A stretch of DNA of 6,539 nucleotides from Elusimicrobia bacterium RIFOXYB2_FULL_48_7 (GTDB taxonomy: Bacteria; Elusimicrobiota; Endomicrobiia; CG1-02-37-114; XYA2-FULL-39-19), in contig MGVM01000108.1 in the NCBI GenBank assembly GCA_001800495.1, positions 1-6,539 of the forward strand, read 5' to 3'. Below the pieces are notes generated by a model, which saw only the letters and a program-made list of their open reading frames with translations, had not been told where the DNA came from and searched no databases. The position numbers were made by a program, and so were the translations under genes. Of the stretch, positions 1 through 5,071 are shown piece after piece. The stretch's first letter is position 1, and every line of letters starts with the position of its first letter.

Positions 1-432
1 AGGTCCCTCAGGGCGATCGTAGACCTGTCAAAACTGGGTAGAAGGAGCATCATTATTGACTGCGATGTCATCCAAGCGGACGGCGGCACCAGGACCGCGT
101 CCATAAACGGCGCTTTTATAGCTTTAAGCCAGGCCATACAGAAACTGATCAGGGAAAAGAAACTATTTAACAACCCCATCAAGAGTTATATCGGCGCCAT
201 AAGCGTCGGGATAGTCAATAACAAAAAGATTCTTGATATGTGCTGTTCCGAAGACAATGCCGCGCAGGTGGACATGAACGTGGTAATGACGGATAAATGC
301 GAGTACATAGAAGTCCAGTCAACCGCTGAAGGCAAGGTTTTCACTGACAAAGACATGAAGGAAATGCTGGATCTTGCCAAGAAAGGCATCAAGCAGGTCA
401 TAGCCCGCCAGAAAAAACTTGTCAAACTATGA
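1..432 (+). CDS. rph: Ribonuclease PH, 3' part (5' end lies outside the window)
   Basis: RNase PH is a phosphate-dependent 3'-5' exoribonuclease that trims the 3' ends of tRNA precursors and other RNAs in the cytoplasm, working as a ring-shaped hexamer. The frame is open from base 1 and gives 143 residues ending in TGA. The family signature DCDVIQADGGTRTAS is at visible residues 20-34; its G-T-R (29-31) matches the phosphate-binding GTR of known enzymes (about 124-126). The acidic pair in EDNAAQVDMNVVMT matches the metal-binding aspartates near 178 and 184. The offset implies about 95 residues missing upstream and a full length near 238, normal for the family. Also conserved is VQSTAEGKVFT near the C terminus. 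The stop codon overlaps the rdgB start (ATGA), so the two are probably co-transcribed and translationally coupled. No frameshift or missing key residue is seen in the visible part. Confidence 0.96.
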   Translation, partial: RSLRAIVDLSKLGRRSIIIDCDVIQADGGTRTASINGAFIALSQAIQKLIREKKLFNNPIKSYIGAISVGIVNNKKILDMCCSEDNAAQVDMNVVMTDKCEYIEVQSTAEGKVFTDKDMKEMLDLAKKGIKQVIARQKKLVKL

Positions 433-1055
433 AGCTGGTAATCGCCACTAACAACAGGAACAAGCTCAGGGAAATAAAGGAGATTTTTTCGGACATGGCG
501 CTGCCCGGTGAAATCGAGGTTTTGTCCCTGGCTGATTTCCGGGATGTCCCGGAAATCGTTGAAGACGGCGCGACACTGGAAGAAAACGCGGTAAAAAAGG
601 CCAGGGTTATATCGGAGTTTACAGGCTTGGCCGCCTTCGCGGATGACACCGGCCTTGAGGTGGATAAATTAAACGGCGAGCCCGGAGTTTATTCAGCGCG
701 TTTCGCAGGCGAGCAATGCAGTTATGAAGACAACAATAACAAACTCCTTTCCCTGCTTGAAGGCGTGCCGGAAAAGGATCGCGGGGCCAGGTTCAGGTGC
801 GTAATCGCAGTGGTAGTGCCCGGAGGGAAAACCTACACGGTTGAAGGCGAGATGAAGGGAGCAATAGCAATCTCACCCAAGGGGGCCAACGGCTTTGGTT
901 ACGACCCCATTTTTGTTCCCGAAGGCCAGGGCCGGAGAACATTTTCCGAGATGAGCTCTGAAGAGAAGAATAATATCAGCCACCGCTCGGCCGCGGTAAG
1001 AAAGTCAAAAGAAGTGTTGCTTGAAATATCGGGCAAGAGTTCGTATAATAAATAA
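429..1055 (+). CDS. rdgB: XTP/dITP diphosphatase (RdgB/HAM1 family)
   Basis: This enzyme hydrolyses non-canonical purine triphosphates (dITP, XTP, ITP) to the monophosphate and pyrophosphate, keeping deaminated bases out of DNA and RNA. The 208-residue product has the expected length and all family blocks: the nucleotide-binding N terminus IATNNRNK (5-12), ENAVKKA (52-58), the catalytic ADDTGLEVD (71-79, with the D72-D73 pair holding the general base), the adjoining GEPGVYSARFAGE (83-95), the specificity loop GANGFGYDPIF (152-162) and SHR (184-186). The ATG lies inside the rph stop (ATGA overlap) with no good Shine-Dalgarno of its own, so translation is probably coupled to rph. The rph-rdgB order is a common bacterial arrangement. 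No defect is seen. Confidence 0.97.
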   Translation: MKLVIATNNRNKLREIKEIFSDMALPGEIEVLSLADFRDVPEIVEDGATLEENAVKKARVISEFTGLAAFADDTGLEVDKLNGEPGVYSARFAGEQCSYEDNNNKLLSLLEGVPEKDRGARFRCVIAVVVPGGKTYTVEGEMKGAIAISPKGANGFGYDPIFVPEGQGRRTFSEMSSEEKNNISHRSAAVRKSKEVLLEISGKSSYNK

Positions 1056-1069
1056 AATATTTAAGGAAT

Positions 1070-1106
1070 ATACTTCATACCCTTCCAAGCGGGTGGCATG
1101 AAGTAT
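1070..1106 (+). promoter_or_regulatory. Hairpin in the 5' leader, abutting a strong RBS
   Basis: ATACTTCAT (1070-1078) and ATGAAGTAT (1098-1106) form a perfect 9-bp stem. Inside it ACCC (1079-1082) can pair with GGGT (1091-1094), leaving GGC bulged on the 3' side and an 8-base loop. The stem ends one base before the Shine-Dalgarno AAGGAGG (1108-1114) of the next gene. It follows the rdgB stop by 14 bases and has no T-tract, so it is not a standard Rho-independent terminator. An mRNA stabiliser, a translation-control element or a copy of a dispersed palindromic repeat are all possible. The structure is seen directly; the role is inferred. Confidence 0.55.
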
Positions 1107-1107
1107 T

Positions 1108-1114
1108 AAGGAGG
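1108..1114 (+). promoter_or_regulatory. Strong Shine-Dalgarno for the GyrI-like gene
   Basis: AAGGAGG lies 5 bases before ATG at 1120 and fixes that start. It is a near-perfect match to the anti-Shine-Dalgarno of 16S rRNA. It lies immediately 3' of the 1070-1106 hairpin, so its accessibility could depend on that structure. Confidence 0.85.
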
Positions 1115-1119
1115 AATTA

Positions 1120-1662
1120 ATGAAAGCGTTAAAGATTATGCTGATAGTCGTGGTTGCCGCGGTGCTGATAAGCGCGTTTGGCATGTGGAAAGTGGGGCTT
1201 TTCCAGAAACTGGAGTTCACAACCCAGGAAATCGGCCCGATTAGCATGGTTTATGTAGAACACACCGGCCCGTACCAGAAAATAGGCGAAAAATTTGACC
1301 AGGTAGCCAAGTACCTTGACGAAAACAAGATTAAATATACACAGGGAATCGGTGAATACCTCAACAGCCCGCAAGAGGTAAAGCAGGAAGACTTAAAGAG
1401 CAACGCGGGATTTATTGTTGACAAACCGGTTAAAAACCTTAAAGAGCCGTTTAAGTTCAAGACATTTGAAAAAAAGCTTTATCTCACGACCTCTTTCAAG
1501 GGGTCCCCGGCAATCGGCCCGTTTCTCGTGTACCCTAAATCAACGGCCTGGATGACACAGAATAATTACGAGCTCAACGGCAGCTGCTGCGAGTTATATA
1601 AAGATAAGAACGGCAATAATATGACGACGGAATATTTGTTCGGGGTAGCCAAGAAGAAATAA
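1120..1662 (+). CDS. Membrane-anchored protein with a GyrI-like (AraC effector-binding type) domain
   Basis: The 180-residue product has a short basic N terminus (K2, K5) and one hydrophobic segment at about residues 6-23, then a soluble domain from about 33 to 178. The soluble part starts with EIGPISMVYVEHTGPYQKIG, typical of the GyrI/SOUL-like ligand-binding fold (the effector-binding domain of some AraC/MerR regulators and of the E. coli gyrase inhibitor SbmC), and ends with the usual last strand (TEYLFGVAKK). No DNA-binding domain is present, so a transcription-factor label would be wrong. There is no lipobox cysteine; a signal anchor with the domain outside the inner membrane is the likely topology. 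A Cys-Cys pair lies in the SCCELY stretch near the C terminus. Its ligand is unknown. It is a separate gene from rdgB, 64 bases downstream, with its own strong RBS. Family call fairly sure; function unknown. Confidence 0.8.
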   Translation: MKALKIMLIVVVAAVLISAFGMWKVGLFQKLEFTTQEIGPISMVYVEHTGPYQKIGEKFDQVAKYLDENKIKYTQGIGEYLNSPQEVKQEDLKSNAGFIVDKPVKNLKEPFKFKTFEKKLYLTTSFKGSPAIGPFLVYPKSTAWMTQNNYELNGSCCELYKDKNGNNMTTEYLFGVAKKK

Positions 1663-1668
1663 AAGTTC

Positions 1669-1839
1669 ATTGAAAAATAGTTTTTCACTTTTTGCTTATG
1701 TTTTCCCTTTGGGACGTTAAAATAAGCCTAAAATTGCCAAACTCCTCGAATATCACTCGTCAAACATGGCAATTTTGCTATAAAACAGCCGGCTTATTTT
1801 AACTAAAACATAAATGTCGTTCAAAACTATTTTTTCAAT
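1669..1839. repeat. Long nested AT-rich inverted repeat (possible MITE-like element or structured RNA)
   Basis: Four blocks pair in order from outside to inside. ATTGAAAAATAGTTTT (1669-1684) pairs with 1823-1839, with one extra T. TTATGTTTT (1696-1704) pairs with AAAACATAA (1805-1813). GTTAAAATAAGCC (1716-1728) pairs with GGCTTATTTTAAC (1791-1803), 13 bp perfect. AAAATTGCCA (1730-1739) pairs with TGGCAATTTT (1767-1776), 10 bp perfect. A mini-hairpin CCC-TTT-GGG (1705-1713) sits in the 5' arm, and the central loop is 27 bases. About 48 bp are paired in all. The element starts 6 bases after the GyrI-like stop and ends 22 bases before tRNA-Pro. No ORF or transposase is inside. It is much AT-richer than the genes around it. 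It could also act as a terminator for the upstream gene. Confidence 0.7.
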
Positions 1840-1861
1840 AATTGAGTACGGAAATAGTATG

Positions 1862-1935
1862 CGGGGCGTGGCTCAGTGGTTCAGAGCATCCGGTTTGGGA
1901 CCGGAGGGCCGGTGGTTCGAATCCACTCGCCCCGA
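1862..1935 (+). tRNA. tRNA-Pro (anticodon TGG)
   Basis: The 74-base cloverleaf folds completely. The acceptor CGGGGCG (1862-1868) pairs with CGCCCCG (1928-1934) over 7 bp. The D-stem is GCTC/GAGC (1871-1874/1884-1887) with GG in the loop. The anticodon stem is TCCGG/CCGGA (1889-1893/1901-1905) with loop TTTGGGA, giving anticodon TGG, which reads proline CCA and, by wobble, other CCN codons. The variable loop is 5 bases. The T-stem GGTGG/CCACT (one G-T pair) carries the loop TTCGAAT. The C1-G72 pair and discriminator A73 are the usual bacterial proline identity features. The 3' CCA is not encoded and must be added enzymatically. No clear promoter is seen directly upstream. Confidence 0.97.
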
Positions 1936-1959
1936 TTTTTTCTTTTAAGAATAAGGTAA

Positions 1960-1989
1960 TCGGGATGCTACCCGCTACCCCGACTTTTT
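1960..1989 (+). terminator. Probable Rho-independent terminator after tRNA-Pro
   Basis: TCGGG (1960-1964) pairs with CCCGA (1979-1983), followed by C and five Ts (1985-1989). The 14-base loop can fold further, and CGGG (1961-1964) can alternatively pair with CCCG (1971-1974). The site lies 25 bases after the tRNA. There is also a T-rich tract right after the tRNA (1936-1945) which may aid release. The stem is short, so the call is moderate. Confidence 0.5.
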
Positions 1990-2003
1990 CAATAAGATTT
2001 TAT

Positions 2004-2070
2004 GTAGTTGCCCGCGTACTTCGCGTATCGGCTGTTTGAAACGTAAAAACGCCCATGAATGGGCAACTAC
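2004..2070. repeat. Inverted-repeat element in the leader of the aminotransferase operon
   Basis: GTAGTTGCCC (2004-2013) and GGGCAACTAC (2061-2070) are perfect 10-base inverted repeats, 47 bases apart. Outside them TTTT (5', two bases away) and AAAA (3') extend the symmetry. The 3' arm has a rival partner: GCCCAT-GA-ATGGGC (2051-2064) is a perfect local palindrome sharing the GGGC bases. Inside the 5' part, CGCG (2013-2016) and CGCG (2022-2025) flank TACTT. The element ends 27 bases before the Shine-Dalgarno of the aminotransferase. On the minus strand the local hairpin is followed by GTTTTT and would look like a terminator in that direction. It may be a small dispersed repeat or a leader regulatory fold. 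Confidence 0.55.
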
Positions 2071-2109
2071 AAAACAAGAAAATGTAAAAAATAAAAAAGG
2101 AGAACTGGC

Positions 2110-3282
2110 ATGCAAATCGCGGACAGGATCAGCAAGTTAGGCACAGAGCAGGCATTTCACGTACTGGCACGGGCGAAAGAGATGGAGCGCAAGGGCATCA
2201 ACATGGTGCACATGGAGATCGGCGATACCGATTTTGACACGCCCAGGGTCGTCAAGGAAGCGTGTAAAAAAGCCATCGACGATAACAAAACCCATTACCT
2301 GCCGTCGCAGGGATTGCTTGAGTTCAGGCAGGAAATAGCCAAATTCATTTCTAAAACGCGCGGCATTGCGGTTGAACCGGAAGAAGTTGTTGTAACGCCG
2401 GGCGCCAAGCCGATAATATTTTACACTTTGATGGCCACAGTTAACCCCGGCGACGAGGTTATAGTGCCGAACCCCGGCTTCCCTACCTACGAGTCCGTGG
2501 TGAATTTCATCGGCGCGAAAGCCGTGCCGCTGCCGCTGTTATCCGAGAAAAAATTCAATTTCGACCTGAACCTGCTGGAAAAACTGATCACCAAGAAAAC
2601 CAAGTATATAATTGTCAATTCCCCGCATAACCCCACCGGCGGCATCCTTACCCATGAAAGCCTGGTGCGCATAGCCCAGCTTGCCAAGGAAAACGACATG
2701 TGGGTGCTTTCCGATGAAGTGTACGATAAATTCATTTTCGAGGGGAAGTTCGAAAGCATCAGCTCGCTCCCGAACATGAAGGAAAGGACGATTATCCTTA
2801 ACGCTTTCACGAAGACCTATTCCATGAGCGGCTGGCGCCTTGGCTACGGCGTCATGAACCGCGACCTGGCAAAGGTTGTTTCAAATCTTGTCAATAACTC
2901 GATATCCTGCTCGCCGAATTTCACGCAGTGGGCCGGCATAGCGGGCTTAAGGGCGCCGGAATCAATAGTCACGAAATTTCGCAGCGAGCTTAAAAAACGC
3001 CGCGACGCCTTCGTAACGGAAATAAAGAAACTGCCCAAGGTGAAATGCCATACCCCCCCCGGCGGGATTTACCTGTTCCTGGACATAAGGGAAACGGGGA
3101 AAACCAGCAAGGAAGTATTTGAGATACTTTTTGAAGAAGCGCATGTCGCCACGCTTTCCGGCGCGGCATTCGGGAAATACGGCGAAGGTTTCCTGAGATT
3201 GTCCTTCGGTTCCGCGCCTGTTCCCAGGATAAAAGAAGCAGTCAAGCGCATGGCCGGCGTCTGGCCGAAAATCCTCAAATAA
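2110..3282 (+). CDS. PLP-dependent aminotransferase, class I/II (aspartate aminotransferase-like)
   Basis: The 390-residue product is a fold-type I aminotransferase that swaps amino groups between an amino acid and a 2-oxo acid using pyridoxal phosphate. Visible motifs, in order: the substrate-loop region EIGDTDFDTP (usually G-E-P-D-F-D-T-P in relatives), NSPHNPTGG with the PLP-contacting N174, SDEVYDKF with D202 and Y205, TKTYSMSGWRLGY with the Schiff-base lysine K235, the PPGGIYLF stretch, and LRLSFG with R363, which binds the substrate carboxylate. Length is normal for the aspartate aminotransferase Ib-like group, but exact substrate cannot be read from sequence; aspartate, aromatic amino acids or alanine are possible. 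Start ATG at 2110 follows AAGGAGA (2097-2103) by 6 bases. nadE follows within 9 bases, so the two form an operon. A run of eight Cs (3053-3060) encodes part of the conserved PPGG. Confidence 0.93.
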   Translation: MQIADRISKLGTEQAFHVLARAKEMERKGINMVHMEIGDTDFDTPRVVKEACKKAIDDNKTHYLPSQGLLEFRQEIAKFISKTRGIAVEPEEVVVTPGAKPIIFYTLMATVNPGDEVIVPNPGFPTYESVVNFIGAKAVPLPLLSEKKFNFDLNLLEKLITKKTKYIIVNSPHNPTGGILTHESLVRIAQLAKENDMWVLSDEVYDKFIFEGKFESISSLPNMKERTIILNAFTKTYSMSGWRLGYGVMNRDLAKVVSNLVNNSISCSPNFTQWAGIAGLRAPESIVTKFRSELKKRRDAFVTEIKKLPKVKCHTPPGGIYLFLDIRETGKTSKEVFEILFEEAHVATLSGAAFGKYGEGFLRLSFGSAPVPRIKEAVKRMAGVWPKILK

Positions 3283-3291
3283 GCGGTGGTC

Positions 3292-4911
3292 ATGGCTAAA
3301 ATCCGCGTTGGTTTGGCTCAAATAAACACGACAGTCGGCGACCTGCCGGGCAATTCCGAAAAAATAATCCGCTACATGGATAAAGCCCGGGATCACGGCT
3401 GCGATATAGCGGTTTTTCCGGAGCTCGCGCTTTGCGGGTACCTTCCTGAAGACCTTCTTTTAAAACCCTATTTCATACAAAAAAACCGGGAGTACTTGGA
3501 TAAAATCATAGAAAAATCCGGGTCCATATTTGCCATTGTAGGGTTTCCCTGCCTGGAAAAGGGAAAACTCTACAATGCGGCAGCGGTCATCCGCGACAAA
3601 AAACTCCTGGGCATCTACAAGAAAATATATCTTCCAAATTACGGTGTTTTTGACGAAATGCGCTATTTCCAGACCGGAGACAAGTCTCCCGTTTTTAGTT
3701 TCAAGGGCGGGTTGAAGATCGGGGTAAACATTTGCGAGGATATCTGGCACCGGGACGGCCCGCAGAAAGCACAGGCGGCCTATGGAAAAGCGAAGCTTAT
3801 CATCAATATTTCAGGATCGCCCTACCACATGCAGAAAATCAACCTCAGGCAGAAACTGCTGAGTTCCATCGCAAGGGAAAATAAAACATATACCTGCTAC
3901 TGCAACCTGGTAGGCGGCCAGGATGAACTGGTATTTGACGGCGCCAGCATGGCGTTTGACAACAGGGGAAAAATGATAGCCCTGGCAAAACAGTTCAGTG
4001 AAGACTTGCTTGTGTTTGATATTAACCCCGGCGCGAAAAACCCGCTTCCTGCCGGCAGGATAGAAAACCCTCCCTCACCTATTGAAGAGGTATACCGAGC
4101 GCTTGTGCTTGGCCTGCGGGATTACGTGGAAAAGAACGGGTTCAAGAAGATAGTGCTTGGCTTAAGCGGGGGAGTTGATTCCGCGCTTGTCGCGGCGATA
4201 GGCGTGGATGCCCTGGGAAAAGATAACGTGGCCGCCCTGACGATGCCTTCGGTCTACTCTTCAGGCGCAACCCTGAACGATGCAAAAAAACTGGCCAAAA
4301 ATTTAGGCATTAAACTCTATACGATACCGATAAAACAGCTGCACACGGCATACCTGGGAGTTTTCCGCAAAGTTTTCAAGGGCACGAAGCCGGATATAAC
4401 CGAAGAAAACATCCAGGCGCGCATCAGGGGAAACCTGTTGATGGCGTTTTCAAACAAGTTCGGATGGCTGGTGGTAACTACAGGCAACAAGAGTGAATCC
4501 AGCGTAGGCTACTGCACTTTGTACGGCGATACCGCCGGCGGCCTCGCCCTGATAAAGGATGTCCCTAAGACCCTTGTTTACAAACTGGCAAAGTACAGGA
4601 ATATCCCGCAAAGCATCATAAAGCGCGTTCCTACCGCGGAATTGAGAAAAAACCAAACCGACCAGGACACGCTCCCGCCCTACCCGGTGCTGGATAAAAT
4701 AATTGATGAATATGTGGAGAAGGACCGGAGCATGGCGGAAATATCCGGTAAAGGGCTTAACAAGGCATTGGTAAAGCGGGTCATCTCCATGATCGACCGC
4801 AATGAATATAAAAGAAGGCAGTCGCCCATAGGGATAAAGATTACGCCGAAAGCCTTTGGCCGCGACCGCCGCATGCCGATAACCAACAAATTCTACGAAT
4901 CCCAAAATTAA
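3292..4911 (+). CDS. nadE: Glutamine-dependent NAD+ synthetase (two-domain)
   Basis: This enzyme makes NAD+ from deamido-NAD+ and ATP, the last step of NAD synthesis, using ammonia cut from glutamine. The N-terminal nitrilase-like glutaminase domain (about 1-255) has the catalytic triad: E44 in FPELALCGY, K111 in the KIYLPNYGVFDE block and C148 in VNICEDIW. The C-terminal synthetase domain (about 260-539) has the ATP pyrophosphatase loop SGGVDS (292-297), then ARIRGNLLM, TTGNKSE, GYCTLYGD, the NQTDQDTLPPYPVLD block and FGRDRRMPI near the end. The length of 539 residues is typical for this bacterial type and no domain is missing. I chose ATG 3292; an in-frame GTG at 3286 would add Met-Val. Neither has a strong Shine-Dalgarno (only GGTGG at 3285-3289), so translation is probably coupled to the aminotransferase. 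Hairpins overlap and follow the stop codon. Confidence 0.97.
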   Translation: MAKIRVGLAQINTTVGDLPGNSEKIIRYMDKARDHGCDIAVFPELALCGYLPEDLLLKPYFIQKNREYLDKIIEKSGSIFAIVGFPCLEKGKLYNAAAVIRDKKLLGIYKKIYLPNYGVFDEMRYFQTGDKSPVFSFKGGLKIGVNICEDIWHRDGPQKAQAAYGKAKLIINISGSPYHMQKINLRQKLLSSIARENKTYTCYCNLVGGQDELVFDGASMAFDNRGKMIALAKQFSEDLLVFDINPGAKNPLPAGRIENPPSPIEEVYRALVLGLRDYVEKNGFKKIVLGLSGGVDSALVAAIGVDALGKDNVAALTMPSVYSSGATLNDAKKLAKNLGIKLYTIPIKQLHTAYLGVFRKVFKGTKPDITEENIQARIRGNLLMAFSNKFGWLVVTTGNKSESSVGYCTLYGDTAGGLALIKDVPKTLVYKLAKYRNIPQSIIKRVPTAELRKNQTDQDTLPPYPVLDKIIDEYVEKDRSMAEISGKGLNKALVKRVISMIDRNEYKRRQSPIGIKITPKAFGRDRRMPITNKFYESQN

Positions 4912-4939
4912 ACGGTAGTAATTTTGGGATTTCATCCCA
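4898..4939 (+). terminator. Overlapping hairpins at the nadE stop, possible terminator
   Basis: AATCCCAAAATTA (4898-4910) pairs perfectly over 13 bp with TAATTTTGGGATT (4919-4931) around an 8-base loop; its 5' arm lies in the last nadE codons and the stop. A second hairpin, TGGGAT-TTC-ATCCCA (4925-4939), uses the same GGGAT bases, so only one can form at a time. No T-tract follows either stem, so Rho-independent termination is uncertain. A bidirectional or 3'-protecting structure is possible. Confidence 0.45.
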
Positions 4940-4969
4940 TTCAATAATAATAGTTAAACCCCTGAAAAT

Positions 4970-4986
4970 ATGGTATAATATACCAT
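4970..4986 (+). promoter_or_regulatory. Extended -10 promoter embedded in a 17-base palindrome
   Basis: TG-G-TATAAT (4971-4979) is a perfect extended -10 element for the housekeeping sigma factor. The -35 position (4951-4956, TAGTTA, 17 bases upstream) is weak, as is allowed with an extended -10. The same bases form a palindrome, ATGGTATA-A-TATACCAT (4970-4986), with GGTATC repeated just downstream (4988-4993). An operator overlapping the promoter would let a dimeric repressor block transcription; no repressor is in the window. Expected transcription start is near 4986. It drives the nucleotidyltransferase-like gene at 5072. Confidence 0.6.
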
Positions 4987-4990
4987 TGGT

Positions 4991-5042
4991 ATCCCCGAAA
5001 CGCACCTTCGGTCTCACCGAAGGTGAGATGAGGTTTCGGGAT
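4991..5042 (+). promoter_or_regulatory. Long leader hairpin before the nucleotidyltransferase-like gene
   Basis: Two stacked perfect stems are visible: an outer CCCGAAAC (4994-5001) with GTTTCGGG (5033-5040), extended by AT/AT across a bulged C, and an inner CACCTTCGGT (5003-5012) with ACCGAAGGTG (5016-5025) around a CTC triloop. Seven bases (5026-5032) are unpaired on the 3' side only. It begins about 5 bases after the expected transcription start and ends 18 bases before the Shine-Dalgarno AGAAGG (5061-5066). No T-tract follows. It may cap and stabilise the mRNA, act as an RNA-binding site or be a small repeat copy. Confidence 0.6.
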
Positions 5043-5071
5043 TTCGCACCCTGCTCAACAAGAAGGTATAA

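Noticed and set aside
1673..1690. AAAAA-TAG-TTTTT as a simple terminator of the GyrI-like gene
   Set aside because: The stem has only A-T pairs and these bases pair better as the outer arm of the long inverted repeat.
1846..1861. Possible tRNA promoter, with TAGTAT just before the tRNA
   Set aside because: TAGTAT lies too close to the mature tRNA 5' end to serve as its -10, and no well-spaced -35 was found; an upstream start or leader is possible but not visible.
1862..1935. tRNA-Pro as an integration site for a genomic island
   Set aside because: No repeat of the tRNA 3' end and no integrase is found in the window; the neighbouring genes are ordinary metabolic ones.
1842..2039. 65-codon plus-strand reading frame across the tRNA gene
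   Set aside because: It runs through the tRNA-Pro and its terminator, has no RBS, and its peptide is simply the translated tRNA; not a gene.
2962..3396. 144-codon minus-strand reading frame across the aminotransferase/nadE junction
   Set aside because: It is a shadow of two well-supported genes with no independent signal.
4450..4944. 164-codon minus-strand reading frame opposite nadE
   Set aside because: The plus strand carries the conserved synthetase motifs; the antisense frame has no recognisable motif or RBS.
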